From NCBI GenBank assembly GCA_023014365.1, contig JAEBUN010000019.1:682001-746000 (forward strand): a stretch of DNA of 64,000 nucleotides, read 5' to 3'. The position numbers and the translations under genes are program-made. This DNA is from Lepiota brunneoincarnata (taxonomy: Eukaryota > Basidiomycota > Agaricomycetes > Agaricales > Agaricaceae). The notes beneath the pieces were generated by a model that was not told where the DNA came from, searched no databases, and worked only from the letters and a program-made list of their open reading frames with translations. Shown one piece after another: positions 49,194 to 60,066 of this stretch (positions are counted from its first letter, which is position 1; each line of letters opens with the position of its first letter).

Positions 49194-51259
49194 ATGCACG
49201 TTAGGGCCTTTGGCTCAAATACGACGCCAGGGAGGAGCAACCAATTCCTATCGCTCGGCCTAGTGATGTTTATCAGTACATTATTGCTGTTGTATTTGAC
49301 TGTCTTCTTACGCGGGACGACGGGCAGTCAAACAGCCTTAATTGTCGGAGAGGTTTCCTCCTCCATAGACCCAGACGACGCTTGGGATTTTGACCAGCGC
49401 CCCTCGGTCAATGCAACAGGCCATCTTGTCTTCCACTCTGTTGCATCCCTTCTTCAACACTGGCCCAATACCCTGTATCGTAACGGTACGCTTGTTAAAT
49501 CCTCTTCCTGAATTTCAATTTAAGATTTGAACAGGCCACTCTATCGTTCCTGGCACAGTCCCCCCCGGCACACTCCTGTATCGCGGCTCTGTCCTTCCCG
49601 AAATTCCTCCACGATCGGAATGGGTCGCCACTGACCCTGAACATGCCAATAACTTCTGTTTGGCTTTTAACGAATCAGGATGTTGGCAGTTGACACTCAT
49701 GGCGACGAGACCACTGAAGGTGCTGTATTTTGATGGGACTAGTGCGGGGAAGATGGAGGACGGAGCGTTGGATACACAGGATCTTGTGGCCTGGGGAAGG
49801 CTGAGACCGGAATGTAACGTTGGAGCCGGAGAGTTGTTTAGGATTAGAGACCTATGTGAGTGGGGGGCGAAATATGATTTGGATGGGTTCGTCAGGTGCG
49901 TGTTGCACTCCTGCTTCTTGTAGTATCGTCGCAGTAAATCCCTCATCTCCTGCTGCATAGGATGGAAATGAATTTGTAAGTTATTTTAATTGAGTTTCGA
50001 GAAGAAAGCGTTGCTCATCACACGATTCCAGTGAGATCATGTTGTGCGACTTCAACAAAGGCGTCGAAATTGTCTCATTCCTCAATCTGCCATACGATGG
50101 TCCTCTTATATTCCCTCCAATCGACACTCCTCCAACCGACGAGGATGGAGTGCCTCTACCCCTTCCAACGGACTGTGGAACGCCGTTGCCACCGTCACCC
50201 CCTGCCTCCTCCAGGGGATCCGAAACCTTTTGTATCAGATGCGGGAAAGGTCTTCCGTGTCGTAGAATCGGGGTCCTGGCATTATCATTATCCAGGCGAG
50301 CCTCGTATCCACCTTGATCTCAATCGTTTTGTGTCATTCTATGACACGGACCTATTCCAGAGCCTTATACCTATTCGACTCGGGAAGGCGAGGTGGGAAT
50401 ATCGCCTTGAAGGGATCTCAAAAGAAGACGTGGATAACATGTATAAATGGTTGGAAGATATTTTGAGCGCGAATAGGACTCAGATTGGTGGGAGTGGCGT
50501 AGACTGGAGCGCCCTCGTAAGGGTGGTTATGAACCGATATGGAAAGAGGCTGGAGATACTGCAATACATTTTACAGAGCAAAGGAGAGCCTGAATCTGGA
50601 GCTAATTTAATAGAGAGGAACTGGACCTCGATTGTCACCAAAGCTCATGAATACCTTGGCGGGATGCTGAACCCCCACATTGTCATTACCGCTGTTCCTC
50701 CATCCGATGGTGGTCAACCTACCAACCTCTCTTGGGCAGCATCCGTATTCAAGGCATGTGCAACAACGCATACAGCATCTCTCAAAAGGGCATTCCTCTC
50801 CGAGTTTACGCGCTCCGAACGCCTCGTCCTCAAATCAATCGAGGCGACCGAGAAGGAGATTTGTAGGGTCCTTGTACGCGCTTGGGCTGAAGGTGCTCAG
50901 TTGAAATCACATAAATTTGACGTCAACCAAGTCGGATTAAGATCGTTGGAGGAAGTAAGCCAGAAATGGGAGAGCGAAGTATCAGGACTGATGGAGTGGC
51001 TGGGATGGGCTGATTGGACGACCTGTCGTCCGGCTTGTGGACATGAGGTGCGTAGCGCATTTTGTTGTTCGCAGTTTGGGGCGCTTAAATGCTGGCATTT
51101 TCGGTATAGGAGCTGTGTTATCTTCCAGGATGGCCGTTCTTCTATGAGAATCCTTCGTTGCCCCACCCTACACCCACTTTCTCTCCTATTGAAGAAGCTG
51201 GTCTACCAAAGCCGTTTTGCATCCGTCAGATGCCTCCCTATAGCAGAAATAGATGGTAG
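49194..51259 (+). CDS. Conserved-looking membrane-anchored protein of unknown function
   Basis: Begins MHVRAFGSNTTPGRSNQFLS and has one N-terminal TM helix (LGLVMFISTLLLLYLTVFL), so a type II or secreted protein with most of its mass in the ER lumen or outside. Exons continue HSIVPGTVPPGTLLYRGSVL, SEWVATDPEHANNFCLAF, CWQLTLMATRPLKVLYFDGT, LRPECNVGAGELFRIRDLCE and IMLCDFNKGVEIVSFLNLP. An extra base near 50,200 leads to VVESGSWHYHYPGEPRIHLD, LNRFVSFYDTDLFQSLIP, VDWSALVRVVMNRYGKRLE and WLGWADWTTCRPACGHELCY. It ends MPPYSRNRW. Total about 620 residues with several cysteines. I recall similar unnamed proteins in Agaricomycetes but can name no domain. Confidence 0.8.
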
Positions 51260-51642
51260 CACGATAATCAAACGACGCACCTAGCTATGAGGGGGCGCTC
51301 GGTCACTGTAACAGCAGTATTCCTTGGTCGTGAGAGTGAAAAGCAATATACATAATTATTATATCTTGATGCCTGTGCTACTGTTCTTACCGGGTTAGCC
51401 AACTCCATTCCTGTGGCGGAGCGTGCTGAAGATGAGGGCCCGCCAATCACTTGCCGGTATAATAAGACTCCGAGTCACTCATTCTTACCTCCAGTCACTA
51501 CACCCTCTACCAACGACGGATGGTGCCTGCTGAGGTGGCTCGCGCATGAGATACCAACGACTCCGTTGCTTTGCACCGAAAACGGGGCTCCATAAAATCA
51601 TTCCATTTCGTCAAGTTATTATACAATTTTGGAACGCCAAAA

Positions 51643-53124
51643 CTAATACGCGGCCCCGATAACCTTGTGATCCATCAGGGGCTTCTTTGAGGGAGTGGTA
51701 ACAGCTCGCTGTTGCAACTGTAGGTGATGTTGGTGTTGGAATTCCGAGTACTGAACCCACGATCCCGCAGATTTACTCTCCCGATCGGGCTCGACGACCG
51801 GGTTGTTTAATCGCAACCCCGCCCTTTCCATTGCCTCCCGTGTAGCACCAACCCTTCTGATGTTTCGTTTGTTGGAAGTCGGGGGCAATTCAGTCTCAGG
51901 TGCGCTCCGGCGCCGGGCTTGTCGCTGTAGGGCATCGACATCAAGAGCATTAGACGCTGGGGGCTGATGGCTAGGTAGTGGTGGGTTGGGAAAAGCCCGA
52001 GCCGCAGTTATCGGGGAAGGGCCGTCGACGACGGGAGAGATCGGTTCAAGAATAATCGGATTAGGGTGACGGTAGAAACCTGGGTCGTCCACATCAGCAT
52101 AATACATAGATTCAATTCCTGCCGGACTGTCAGCTGTTGGAGGGCGCGGCGGCCTTGTGGGGGTGCTTGGCTGCTGGGTGTCCATAGGGGTCCCAGGTTG
52201 TGTAGAGTGACCGGAACCAGCAGCGTGACTCGGTGGAGATGCACTGGGGTTAGAGAGATAACCGAGTCCATTGTAGGCAAGGTTTGGCACAGGAGATGAC
52301 GGGACGCTCGTGTCGAAAAATGTTGAGGCATCCGAGTCAGCAGAGTAGCCGTAGTCTGACGAGATCATTGAGAATTTGCTCCTCGGGCTATCTTTGGACA
52401 CATGTGCATAGGGTGAAAGAGCCTGGTGCCTTGTTCTCTTCGGATGAGTTTTCAGACGACGAGAGATCAGCCACGGGACGCATCCAAGTAGGGTAGGGGC
52501 TTTTCTCTGGATTTCTGCAGGCGAGTAACACGACGTCGTTCTTGACGAGCAGAACAGCACACAGCCCATATCCGGGGGTCCATCAAGAAGAAGAAACATG
52601 CAGTGAAAAGGATGACACCCTGCTATCACGCCTCCAACCACAGCGAAATGATGTATTTGAGACGAAGGCGGGCGGTTTTCTGCGTTCAGTAAGTTCCCTG
52701 GAGACTCCTGAGGTGCCGTTCCGCTATTTATGTCTGGAACTTGGGTGGGAAGAGGACTGTGCGAGGCGCCAGAAGAGGAACCAGGGAGAATTAAAATTCC
52801 AGGACCGGTATAACGCAAGGTAGTCGCCCGTGGGGCAGAACTCGACGAAGAAACAGAGTCATCCACAGCATGAGGAACCAGGGTTGGGGTCGCGCCAGGG
52901 TCGGAAGGGGCGGAGTGCATCGCAAGAGCCATCATAACCGCAGATACAGGGGGTAGATCATGTTCACCTCGCTGCTGAATGTTTATGAGCTTTGGGGCCG
53001 GATCACTATTGAGTGTTGATGGGGCTTGCAGGGAATGGGAGTCGAGGTAAGGGGTAGGCGTTGCACTGGCGACGGCGATGAGGGAAAGGAGCACCGCCTT
53101 AAGAGATAGTTGGGCTAGATACAT
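51643..53124 (-). CDS. Signal-peptide, single-pass membrane protein of unknown function
   Basis: Open for 493 codons. MYLAQLSLKAVLLSLIAVAS is a signal peptide with a cut site near ASATPTP. A Ser/Pro/Thr-rich, presumably glycosylated outer domain follows. Around residues 165-235 the open frame is probably not the real one. Ignoring one G of the GGG at 52,618-52,620 gives VVGGVIAG, GVILFTACFFFLMDPRIWAV and CCSARQERRRVTRLQKSR, a clear TM helix with a basic stop-transfer. Further shifts nearby would restore the outer frame (VADLSSSENSSEENK may belong). The cytosolic tail is serine/proline-rich (SDYGYSADSDASTFFDTS, NPIILEPISPVVDGPSP) and ends DHKVIGAAY. No enzyme domain is visible; a cell-surface or wall-sensor role is possible. 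Confidence 0.75.
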   Translation of the reverse strand: MYLAQLSLKAVLLSLIAVASATPTPYLDSHSLQAPSTLNSDPAPKLINIQQRGEHDLPPVSAVMMALAMHSAPSDPGATPTLVPHAVDDSVSSSSSAPRATTLRYTGPGILILPGSSSGASHSPLPTQVPDINSGTAPQESPGNLLNAENRPPSSQIHHFAVVGGVIAGCHPFHCMFLLLDGPPDMGCVLFCSSRTTSCYSPAEIQRKAPTLLGCVPWLISRRLKTHPKRTRHQALSPYAHVSKDSPRSKFSMISSDYGYSADSDASTFFDTSVPSSPVPNLAYNGLGYLSNPSASPPSHAAGSGHSTQPGTPMDTQQPSTPTRPPRPPTADSPAGIESMYYADVDDPGFYRHPNPIILEPISPVVDGPSPITAARAFPNPPLPSHQPPASNALDVDALQRQARRRSAPETELPPTSNKRNIRRVGATREAMERAGLRLNNPVVEPDRESKSAGSWVQYSEFQHQHHLQLQQRAVTTPSKKPLMDHKVIGAAY

Positions 53125-53343
53125 GCGAATTAAAGAGAGTGGTGCCTTGGCGGCGTAGTAGAACGGGCTAGTAGTTGGATAGTTGGTGAGTGCAGGAGCA
53201 AGGGTGAACGGGGGGTGTCACAGATTTTAAAACTCGCTGGACTTGGCGGCTGACTGAGTGTAAAAGCTATTAGCTTTACAATCAAACACAGACAAATACA
53301 ATTCTGCTGCGCAACATCATCCTTTCCCGTTCTGTAGCCATCC

Positions 53344-54349
53344 ATGTCCATCGACCCCTACCACGTAGTTCAGCAAGAGATAGCAACGTCGCTTCAAAAT
53401 GCAGGACAGCTACTATCCTCCTATCACCGAATACGAAATATGGCACGGGATGACAGTGAAGAGTTAACTTATGCACGAAATGAGGTATGTCATTTGTGAA
53501 TTCTTCAAGCCCTGCCTTCAAGCAGACCCCCCTCCCTTCCATAGCTCAAAGCCACTCTCACAACTTTAGAGGCTGACTTGGAAGATCTGGAGGAGAGTGT
53601 AAAGTATATCCACCCCTTCATATCCTCACCGACAATCTTTGCTAACCAGCCACAGGATTGTCGAATCCACAGGCGCGCGCATGTTTGGCCTAGACGATGC
53701 AGAAGTGAGCAAGCGACGGAAATACGTCAGTCATGTACGCAAAGAAATTGAGGTGCGTCCCATATCCAGCTCTGTTTACTTTCCATATCTTGACCCCGTC
53801 CTCCGCAAGTCCAGAACATGCGAGTAGAACTATCTGCAGCAGCATCTGGACGCTCACAGCCGCAGCCTTCCGGGCCTACTACACCCACATACCCACCTTC
53901 TCCGCGTGGAGGTGTCCCAGAGGACGACCAGGCTGCATGGGCACGAGAGGAGCAGCAGGTATTTTGTTGCCGCATCCTCCATCTTCAGTTCTACCTAATG
54001 CACATCTGCAGATGATGATACGACAACAGGACGATACTATGGATTCGATATCGGGTACTCCTAAATACCCTCGCCCAGCAAGCAAGCTTGATGGGACAAG
54101 AGATTGGAGAGCATAACGAGTGCGTGACATAATGTCGTCAAAACTAATTCAATAATTCCGACCCACCTCCAACTAGGCTCCTGGACGACCTAGAACGTAA
54201 CGTGGATCGGACTGATAACAAACTTGGGGATGCTATGCGCCGTATGCGCAAGCTCCTAAGAGACTCTGAAGAAAAGAGGTAGCGGATACTGTATCATCTT
54301 TCTCATAATCGTGTTAGCAGCTCTGCTGCTCGCCGTTATTTTGGTTTAA
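53344..54349 (+). CDS. TLG1: t-SNARE Tlg1 (syntaxin-6/10 family)
   Basis: SNARE acting in endosome-to-trans-Golgi transport. Exons give MSIDPYHVVQQEIATSLQNA, the syntaxin-6 N-terminal helix start, then LSSYHRIRN, LKATLTTLEADLEDLEESV, KIVESTGARMFGLDDAEVSK and RRKYVSHVRKEIENMRVELS. A proline-rich linker follows (PTTPTYPPSPRGG). The SNARE helix begins QQMMIRQQDDTMDSISGTL and continues LAQQASLMGQEIGEHNELLD, DLERNVDRTDNKLGDAMRRM. The tail anchor is SGYCIIFLIIVLAALLLAVI. Two extra bases, near 54,060 (before LNTLAQQ) and near 54,277 (before SGYC), break the frame as read. Both sit beside identical bases. Five introns are visible. The gene is divergent from the preceding membrane-protein gene, with 219 bases between starts. 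Confidence 0.93.
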
Positions 54350-54542
54350 ACCATGACCATTCCTTCGTCTTGATCAATTGATCACCAGCATCTCCCACAT
54401 TATCCAATATTTATACTTTCCATACCAACCCGGACACTCGTGTGTATTTAGACTGTTTCTTCGAGTACGCATACGTTAAACGCCAATTAATCTGTCCCTG
54501 TTCTATACCAAACCTCTTTCTGCATCCACCTTGACAGACTCC

Positions 54543-54914
54543 TCATTTCCCGCTCATTTGTAGCCTGTCCTTCCCTGGTTTTGGTATAGAGACAGCGGCA
54601 GCGACATCAGAGGATGTCATGTTGACATCCGAACCGCCAGACAGACCCTGACCTTGTTCTGTTGATGAAGCATCAGGCACCAAGCAAAAGAGCCTTCGAA
54701 TGAGGAACAACTCACTGTACGGTGACGCAACTCCCTCCTTCCCCTTTACATCTCCTATTCACGCGATACATAACCGCAAGCCCACCCACGATAGTAAGCA
54801 ACGCACGCAACCGCCTGCGTACCCCTGGTAGTGAGCCCTTGGAGTGTGTTGCGGCGGAGAGTGCTCACCATGGTCGTACCGCGGCTTCCAAAATTCTTGC
54901 TTGGTGTTGACATG
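54543..54914 (-). CDS. Possible small single-pass membrane protein
   Basis: A minus-strand start reads MSTPSKNFGSRGTTM up to a consensus gtgagc donor. A 44-base intron ending in ctaccag would join to a segment reading VRRRLRALLTIVGGLAVMYR, a basic residue cluster followed by a TM-like helix, then VNRRCKGEGGSCVTV. A second gtgagt donor and an acaacag acceptor join a last exon reading GQGLSGGSDVNMTSSDVAAA to a stop at 54,543. The phase of the first junction fits only if one base is ignored. About 85 residues; no family recognised. It is supported by splice signals and composition only. Confidence 0.35.
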
Positions 54915-55388
54915 TTCGGTGAAGTGTTGTAGAGAGAGGAATTTGTTTTCTATGTAGAGACCGACGATTATGACGTCATTCTCCGCTCATGTGATTGGAG
55001 CACCTACCAAAGGGTCATCACACTTGCATTATACCACCTGCACTGCGTTGTATGCGTCTCAGCCAATGCATACGCCCTAGCTTGGATTTTCGTACCACGA
55101 TTCCGGCCCAGTCGATCCCGACGAGGAACCTGGCACGCCTGGCCGCATATCTCCGATTGAGCTGGGAGTCAACCTCGAAGCTCGAAGATCCACCTGAAGG
55201 AACGGTGAGCGGATGGTATATCCGGCACCCACTTGTGAACGGCCATTCATTGAAATTTCAGCATTTATGTAACTGTGATTGACACCCTGTGAAAACTGAG
55301 CCACCCTGTCGAAGCCGCACCCTATTAATGCCCCACCGATTATCATTCACCCACCCCAGTCCCCGATCGCACCCGGACAACTGAAGCT
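54915..55388. other. Gap upstream of P450 paralogue 8
   Basis: No gene is recognised. It should contain the promoter of the first plus-strand P450. Short open frames on both strands lack motifs. Confidence 0.3.
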
Positions 55389-57462
55389 ATGGCCTATGGC
55401 TCTTATCTGACTCTTGGAGCCCTCCTCAGTGCTCTCACCTATTGGCTGCGATCATCCAAGCGTTCCCAGTTGCCACTACCACCTGGACCAAGAAAGCTTC
55501 CCTTGATCAAAAACCTTCTCGACTTGCCCACCGAACGCCAGTGGTTCACGTTCTCCAAGTGGGCCGAGGATTACAGTGCGTCTCTTGTCGTACTAATTCC
55601 TGTCTGCTTTAACTGTACTGAATCAGATACCGACATTCTCCACGTCGAGGCGGCTGGTAACTCAATCGTCATTCTGCAATCAGAGGAAGCTGTGAATGAA
55701 CTCTTGGAAAGGAGATCCGCTATTTATTCCAGCCGGTGAGCGGCATTGTTGAAATTATGGCTCTCGTATTTCAATAACCTGGGACTTAAGGGCAATGTCA
55801 AGAGTCTTGTTTGAATTGTAGGCATCGTTTTCCGGTTTTACAACTGATTGGTCACATATGTTTACAGGGTTGGATGGGACTGGCTCATGGTCATGATGCC
55901 ATACAACGAACTTTGGAAGGAACGGCGTCGTGTGTTCCAGAAATACATCCACCCCTCCGATCCGTCTCTCCACAGATCACACGAAACAGAGAAACTTCAT
56001 ATCTTTCTCAATCTCCTACTTGAGGAGCCCCAGAACTTCATTACACATATCAGGCAGTGAGTCTAAATATACACCTCGGAGCCTACCCAGTATCTCATGA
56101 ATGGCTCCAGTATGGTCGGCGCTATCACGATATCCATGACATACGGTATCGAAGTCAAGTCCATACATGACCCTCACGTAGAGCAGGCGGAACACACGAT
56201 CAATAGGCTCTCAGATGCTTTGAATCCCGGAACTTTTCTCGTGGAAACTTTCTATTTCCTCCGCCATATCCCTGAAGGATTTCCGGGAACAGGCTGGAAG
56301 AATAGGATCAGGCAATTGCGGCGTGAGATGCTTGACTTTCTGAATTTGCCATACGATGCCGCGCTCGCGGCAATTGTGCGTACTCCCTTCCCCTTTCTGA
56401 AGCGGCTTTATAAGAGCTCTATATGCGTGGCAGGCGAATGGGACCTCAACAGATAGCTTCGTGTCACGCTGCCAGCAAGATTTCAACGAGGGTCGCCTTA
56501 CTCCAAGCGAACAAAAGCTTGTAAAGGATACGGCTGCACAGGTTTTCATAGGTGCTTTCCACCCTCTCTCTTTGTCTCATCATCTTGACAAAATGAATTT
56601 TCTTTGGCAGCGGGAGCTGACACTACTGTATGTGTCGTCACGACGTTTTTCCTTGCTATTGTTTGCTTCCCTGAAGTATACAAAAAAGCGCAAGAGGAGG
56701 TCGATCGAGTGCTTGGGGGACGTTTACCGGATCACAGCGATATTGAATCCATGCCTTATCTTAATGCCCTGTTGAAGGAGGTCATGAGGTGCGTCGGGGA
56801 TACGTCGTTTCACACATCTGTGCTTCACGGAGGGGGATATAGATGGCAGCCTGTCTTGCCGCTTGGGTTCTACCATGCAGTACTACGCGATGATGTGTAT
56901 AAAGGATATTATATTCCTGCAAATTCTATCGTGATACCTAACGTCTGGTGAGATATTTCCATTTCTCCCCTTGCATATCAGGCAGCTGATGATATATATT
57001 TAGGGCATTGTGCTACGACCCAGTAGAATATCCTGAGCCAGAGAAGGTCAAACCAGAGCGATTCCTCAAGGATGGGAAGCTGCATGTTCCAGGCAGGGAT
57101 CCTTCTGACATCACATTTGGGTTCGGTAGGCGGTGAGTAGACTTCCGGTTCCTTCTTCCTAGATGAATTCATATTTAGATCACGCGAATAGGGTGTGCCA
57201 AGGTCGACATGTCGCAGAGTCGCTCCTGTTTCATGTTGCCTCCTCTGTCCTTTTACTGTTCGATATCACGAAAGCGGTAGATACCGATGGAACTGTGATC
57301 GAACCTACATGCGAGTATACTACTGGTCTTGGAAGGTAAGTGTGTGTAGACGTATGGTATTGTCTAGCACTAACATGTGGTGGAAGACAACCTGTGCCAT
57401 TTAAATGCTCCATCAAACCGCGCTCGGAGGCCGCAGCCAGACTGATCCGTTCATTGTCGTGA
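55389..57462 (+). CDS. Cytochrome P450 paralogue 8 (group C), open in all exons
   Basis: First gene of the plus-strand block and apparently intact. MAYGSYLTLGALLSALTYWL anchors it in the ER; SQLPLPPGPRKLPLIKNLLD and TERQWFTFSKWAEDY follow. DTDILHVEAAGNSIVILQSE, LLERRSAIYSSR, a 27-base microexon (AMSRVLFE), VGWDWLMVMMPYNELWKERR, QKYIHPSDPSLH and HMVGAITISMTYGIEVK come next. The I-helix is AGADTTVCVVTTFFLA, ExxR is KEVMR, and HAVLRDDVYKGYYIPANSIV, YPEPEKVKPERFLKDGKL and FGFGRR spliced to VCQGRHVAES give the meander and heme loop. It ends RLIRSLS, about 510 residues. Glutamine after the heme cysteine is unusual but shared by many array members. Substrate unknown. Confidence 0.93.
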
Positions 57463-57887
57463 CTGATCTCCCCTGGCCGGTGAACCTGAACCAGGGACTG
57501 TGATGTAGTACCAGTTATATCTCTAATATATAACCGCAGAAACATACGTACTCCCAGCCTCGATTTCCTGTACCTTATTATACAATGAGATGAGAGCCTT
57601 TCCCGTGGGTACCGTAGCAATAATTCAGATGGAGAGGCTCAAAAACAGCAGGCGGTCGACCTGGTCGAATATTCCGGGTCTACACATGAGCCTCGGCGTT
57701 CAACGTTCATTAAGTAGGGTTGATTTCGGACCCGGCGCGTTCACACACTTATGAACCGATTAATCAATAGTCAATATTACAGCGTTCAACCCTCAATACT
57801 CAACCATTCAACTTTGACCGGCATCGGAAAGTGTGTTGTGTGATTCTTTCATACGCCCCTCCATCCAGCACTCGGGCAGTCAAAACT
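57463..57887. other. Gap between P450 paralogues 8 and 9
   Basis: At about 57,630-57,660 the string gaggctcaaaaacagcaggcg matches in reverse complement the block next to the relics in the minus-strand array (about 32,880 and 18,160). It marks the same unit boundary. The TATA-like or promoter part for paralogue 9 is not evident. Confidence 0.4.
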
Positions 57888-60066
57888 ATGGCTTATGGCC
57901 ATTATCTGGCCCTCGGGGTCCTCCTCAGTGCTTTGGCCTATTGGCTGCGTCCATCCAAGCATCCCCAGTTCCCACCTACCACCCTGGACCAAGAAAACTC
58001 CCCTTGATTGGAAACCTTCTTGATTTACCCGCCGAGCGTCAATGGCTCACATTCTCCAGGTGGGCTGAAGATTATAGTACGTGTGCTGTCGTACCACATC
58101 TCACTGGCTGGAACCTTCAGCTGTTACCTCAGGATACCGACATTCTCCACGCTGAGGCCGCTGGAAATTCAATAATTATCCTGCAGTTAGAGGAAGCCAT
58201 CAATGACCTCTTGGAGAGGCGGTCTGCTATCTATTCTAGCCGGTGAGATTTGCTGGATGTTTCGTTGTCGTAGTTCAGTAACCCAGGTTCTCCAGGACGG
58301 TGTCGAGAGTCATGTCTGAATTGTGGGTACTACTTCCTTCTCTTCTTCTGCAGCTCTGACCAACCATGGGTTATGACTAGGGTTGGATGGGACTGGCTCA
58401 TGGCCATGATGCCATATAATGAATTTTGGAAGGAGAGGAGACGTTTGTTCTAGAAATATATCCATCCTTCCGACCCGTCTCTCCACCGTTTACACGAAAC
58501 AGAGAAACTTCATACCTTCCTCAATCTATTGCTCACGGAGCCCGAGAACTTCATCGCACATATCAGACAGTGAGTACGAACATGCAGTTTGGAGCGCACC
58601 TGGCAGTATCTTACACATGGCTGCAGTATGGTCGGCGCTATCACGATATCCATGACATACGACATCAAGGTCAAGCCCACACACGATTCTTATGTAGAAC
58701 GGGGGGAGCGCACGATTAACGGGACTGCCGACGCTTTGAATCTTGGAACTTTCCTCGTGGAGACTTTCTACTTCCTTCGCCACATTCCCGAGGGATTTCC
58801 GGGGATGGTTTGGAAGACCAAGGTTAAAGAGTTGAGGCATGAGATGCTTGGCTTCTTGAATTTGCCTTACGACGCCGCACTCACTGCAATCGTACGTACT
58901 CCCCCCCCCCTCCCTTCTGAAGCGGCTTTTTAAAGCTCAATATACATCGTAGGCGAATGGGACCTCGACAGATAGCTTCGTGTCACGTTGCCAACAAGAT
59001 TTCAACGAGGGTCGCCTTACTCCAAACGAACGAAAGCTCGTAAAAGATACAGCTGCGCAGGTTTTCGCTGGTACTTTCGACCTTCTCTCTTATTCCATCG
59101 CCATTACAAACTGATTTTTTTGGTAGCGGGGACTGACACTACTGTTTATGTTGTCACAACGTTTTTCCTTGCTCTTATTTGTTTCCCTGAAGTGTATAAA
59201 AAAGCACAAGAGGAGGTCGATCGAGTGCTCGGGGGACGGCTGGCGACTCACAGTGATATGGAATCTATGCCTTATCTTAACGCGCTGTTGAAGGAAATTC
59301 TGAGGTACATCAGTGACTCTATGTTCCGGATGTTTATACTTTACAGAGGAAAGCATAGATGGCAGCCGGCTGGGCCGGTTGGATTTTATCATGCAGTAAT
59401 CCGCGATGATGTATATAAAGGGTATCACATTCTTTTATTCATCGCGCTCTCTTTTTACACGGACCCAAGCCCCTAGACCGTTTCGCCGGTCTGACTATTT
59501 ATCAGTCATTTTCGTTGCTAACGAAGAACTCGTTTTACAACCTAACGGCTGGTGAGATCTACTATTTCGCCCCTTCTTTAACAGCCGCTGATGATATATA
59601 AATAGGGCATTATGCTATGACCCAGCAGAGTTCCCTGAGCCAGAAATGGTCAAGCCAGAACGGTTCCTCAAGGACGTAAAGCTGCATGTTCCAGGCAGGG
59701 ACCCTTCAGACATCAATTTTGGGTTCAGGTAGGAGGTGAGTAGACTCCTAGGTTTCCTCTTTAATGACTTCATATTCGGGTAACGCGAATAGAGTGTGTC
59801 AAGGTCGACACGTCGCAGAATCGATCTTGTTCCACGCCGCCTCTTCTGTTCTTTCGTTGTTCGATATCACGAAAGCGGTAGGTGCTGATGGAAATGTGAT
59901 CGAACCTACACGCCAGTATACTACTGGTGTCACAAGGTGAGTGATGCGTAGACACACTGGTGGTGCCCGGGTATTGACGTGCACTGGAAGGCAACCTATG
60001 CCATTCAAATGCTCTATCAAGCCGCGCTCGGAGGCAGCAACCAGATTGATTCGCTCCTTGGCGTGA
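57888..60066 (+). pseudogene. Cytochrome P450 paralogue 9 (group C), stop codon and inserted block
   Basis: MAYGHYLALGVLLSALAYWL starts the copy; two extra C in the LPLPPGP hinge shift the frame. In the exon with WKERRRLF the next codon is TAG where relatives have CAG, then KYIHPSDPSLHRL continues. ITISMTYDIKVKPTHDS, FYFLRHIPEGFPG, SRCQQDFNEGRLTPNERK, I-helix GTDTTVYVVTTFFLA and KEILR are kept. After DDVYKGYHI the 20 or so bases for PANSIV are replaced by about 100 unrelated bases (59,430-59,530) that bring stops. An extra A occurs in the heme-loop exon near 59,727. With a nonsense codon and an insertion, this copy is very probably a pseudogene. Confidence 0.87.
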
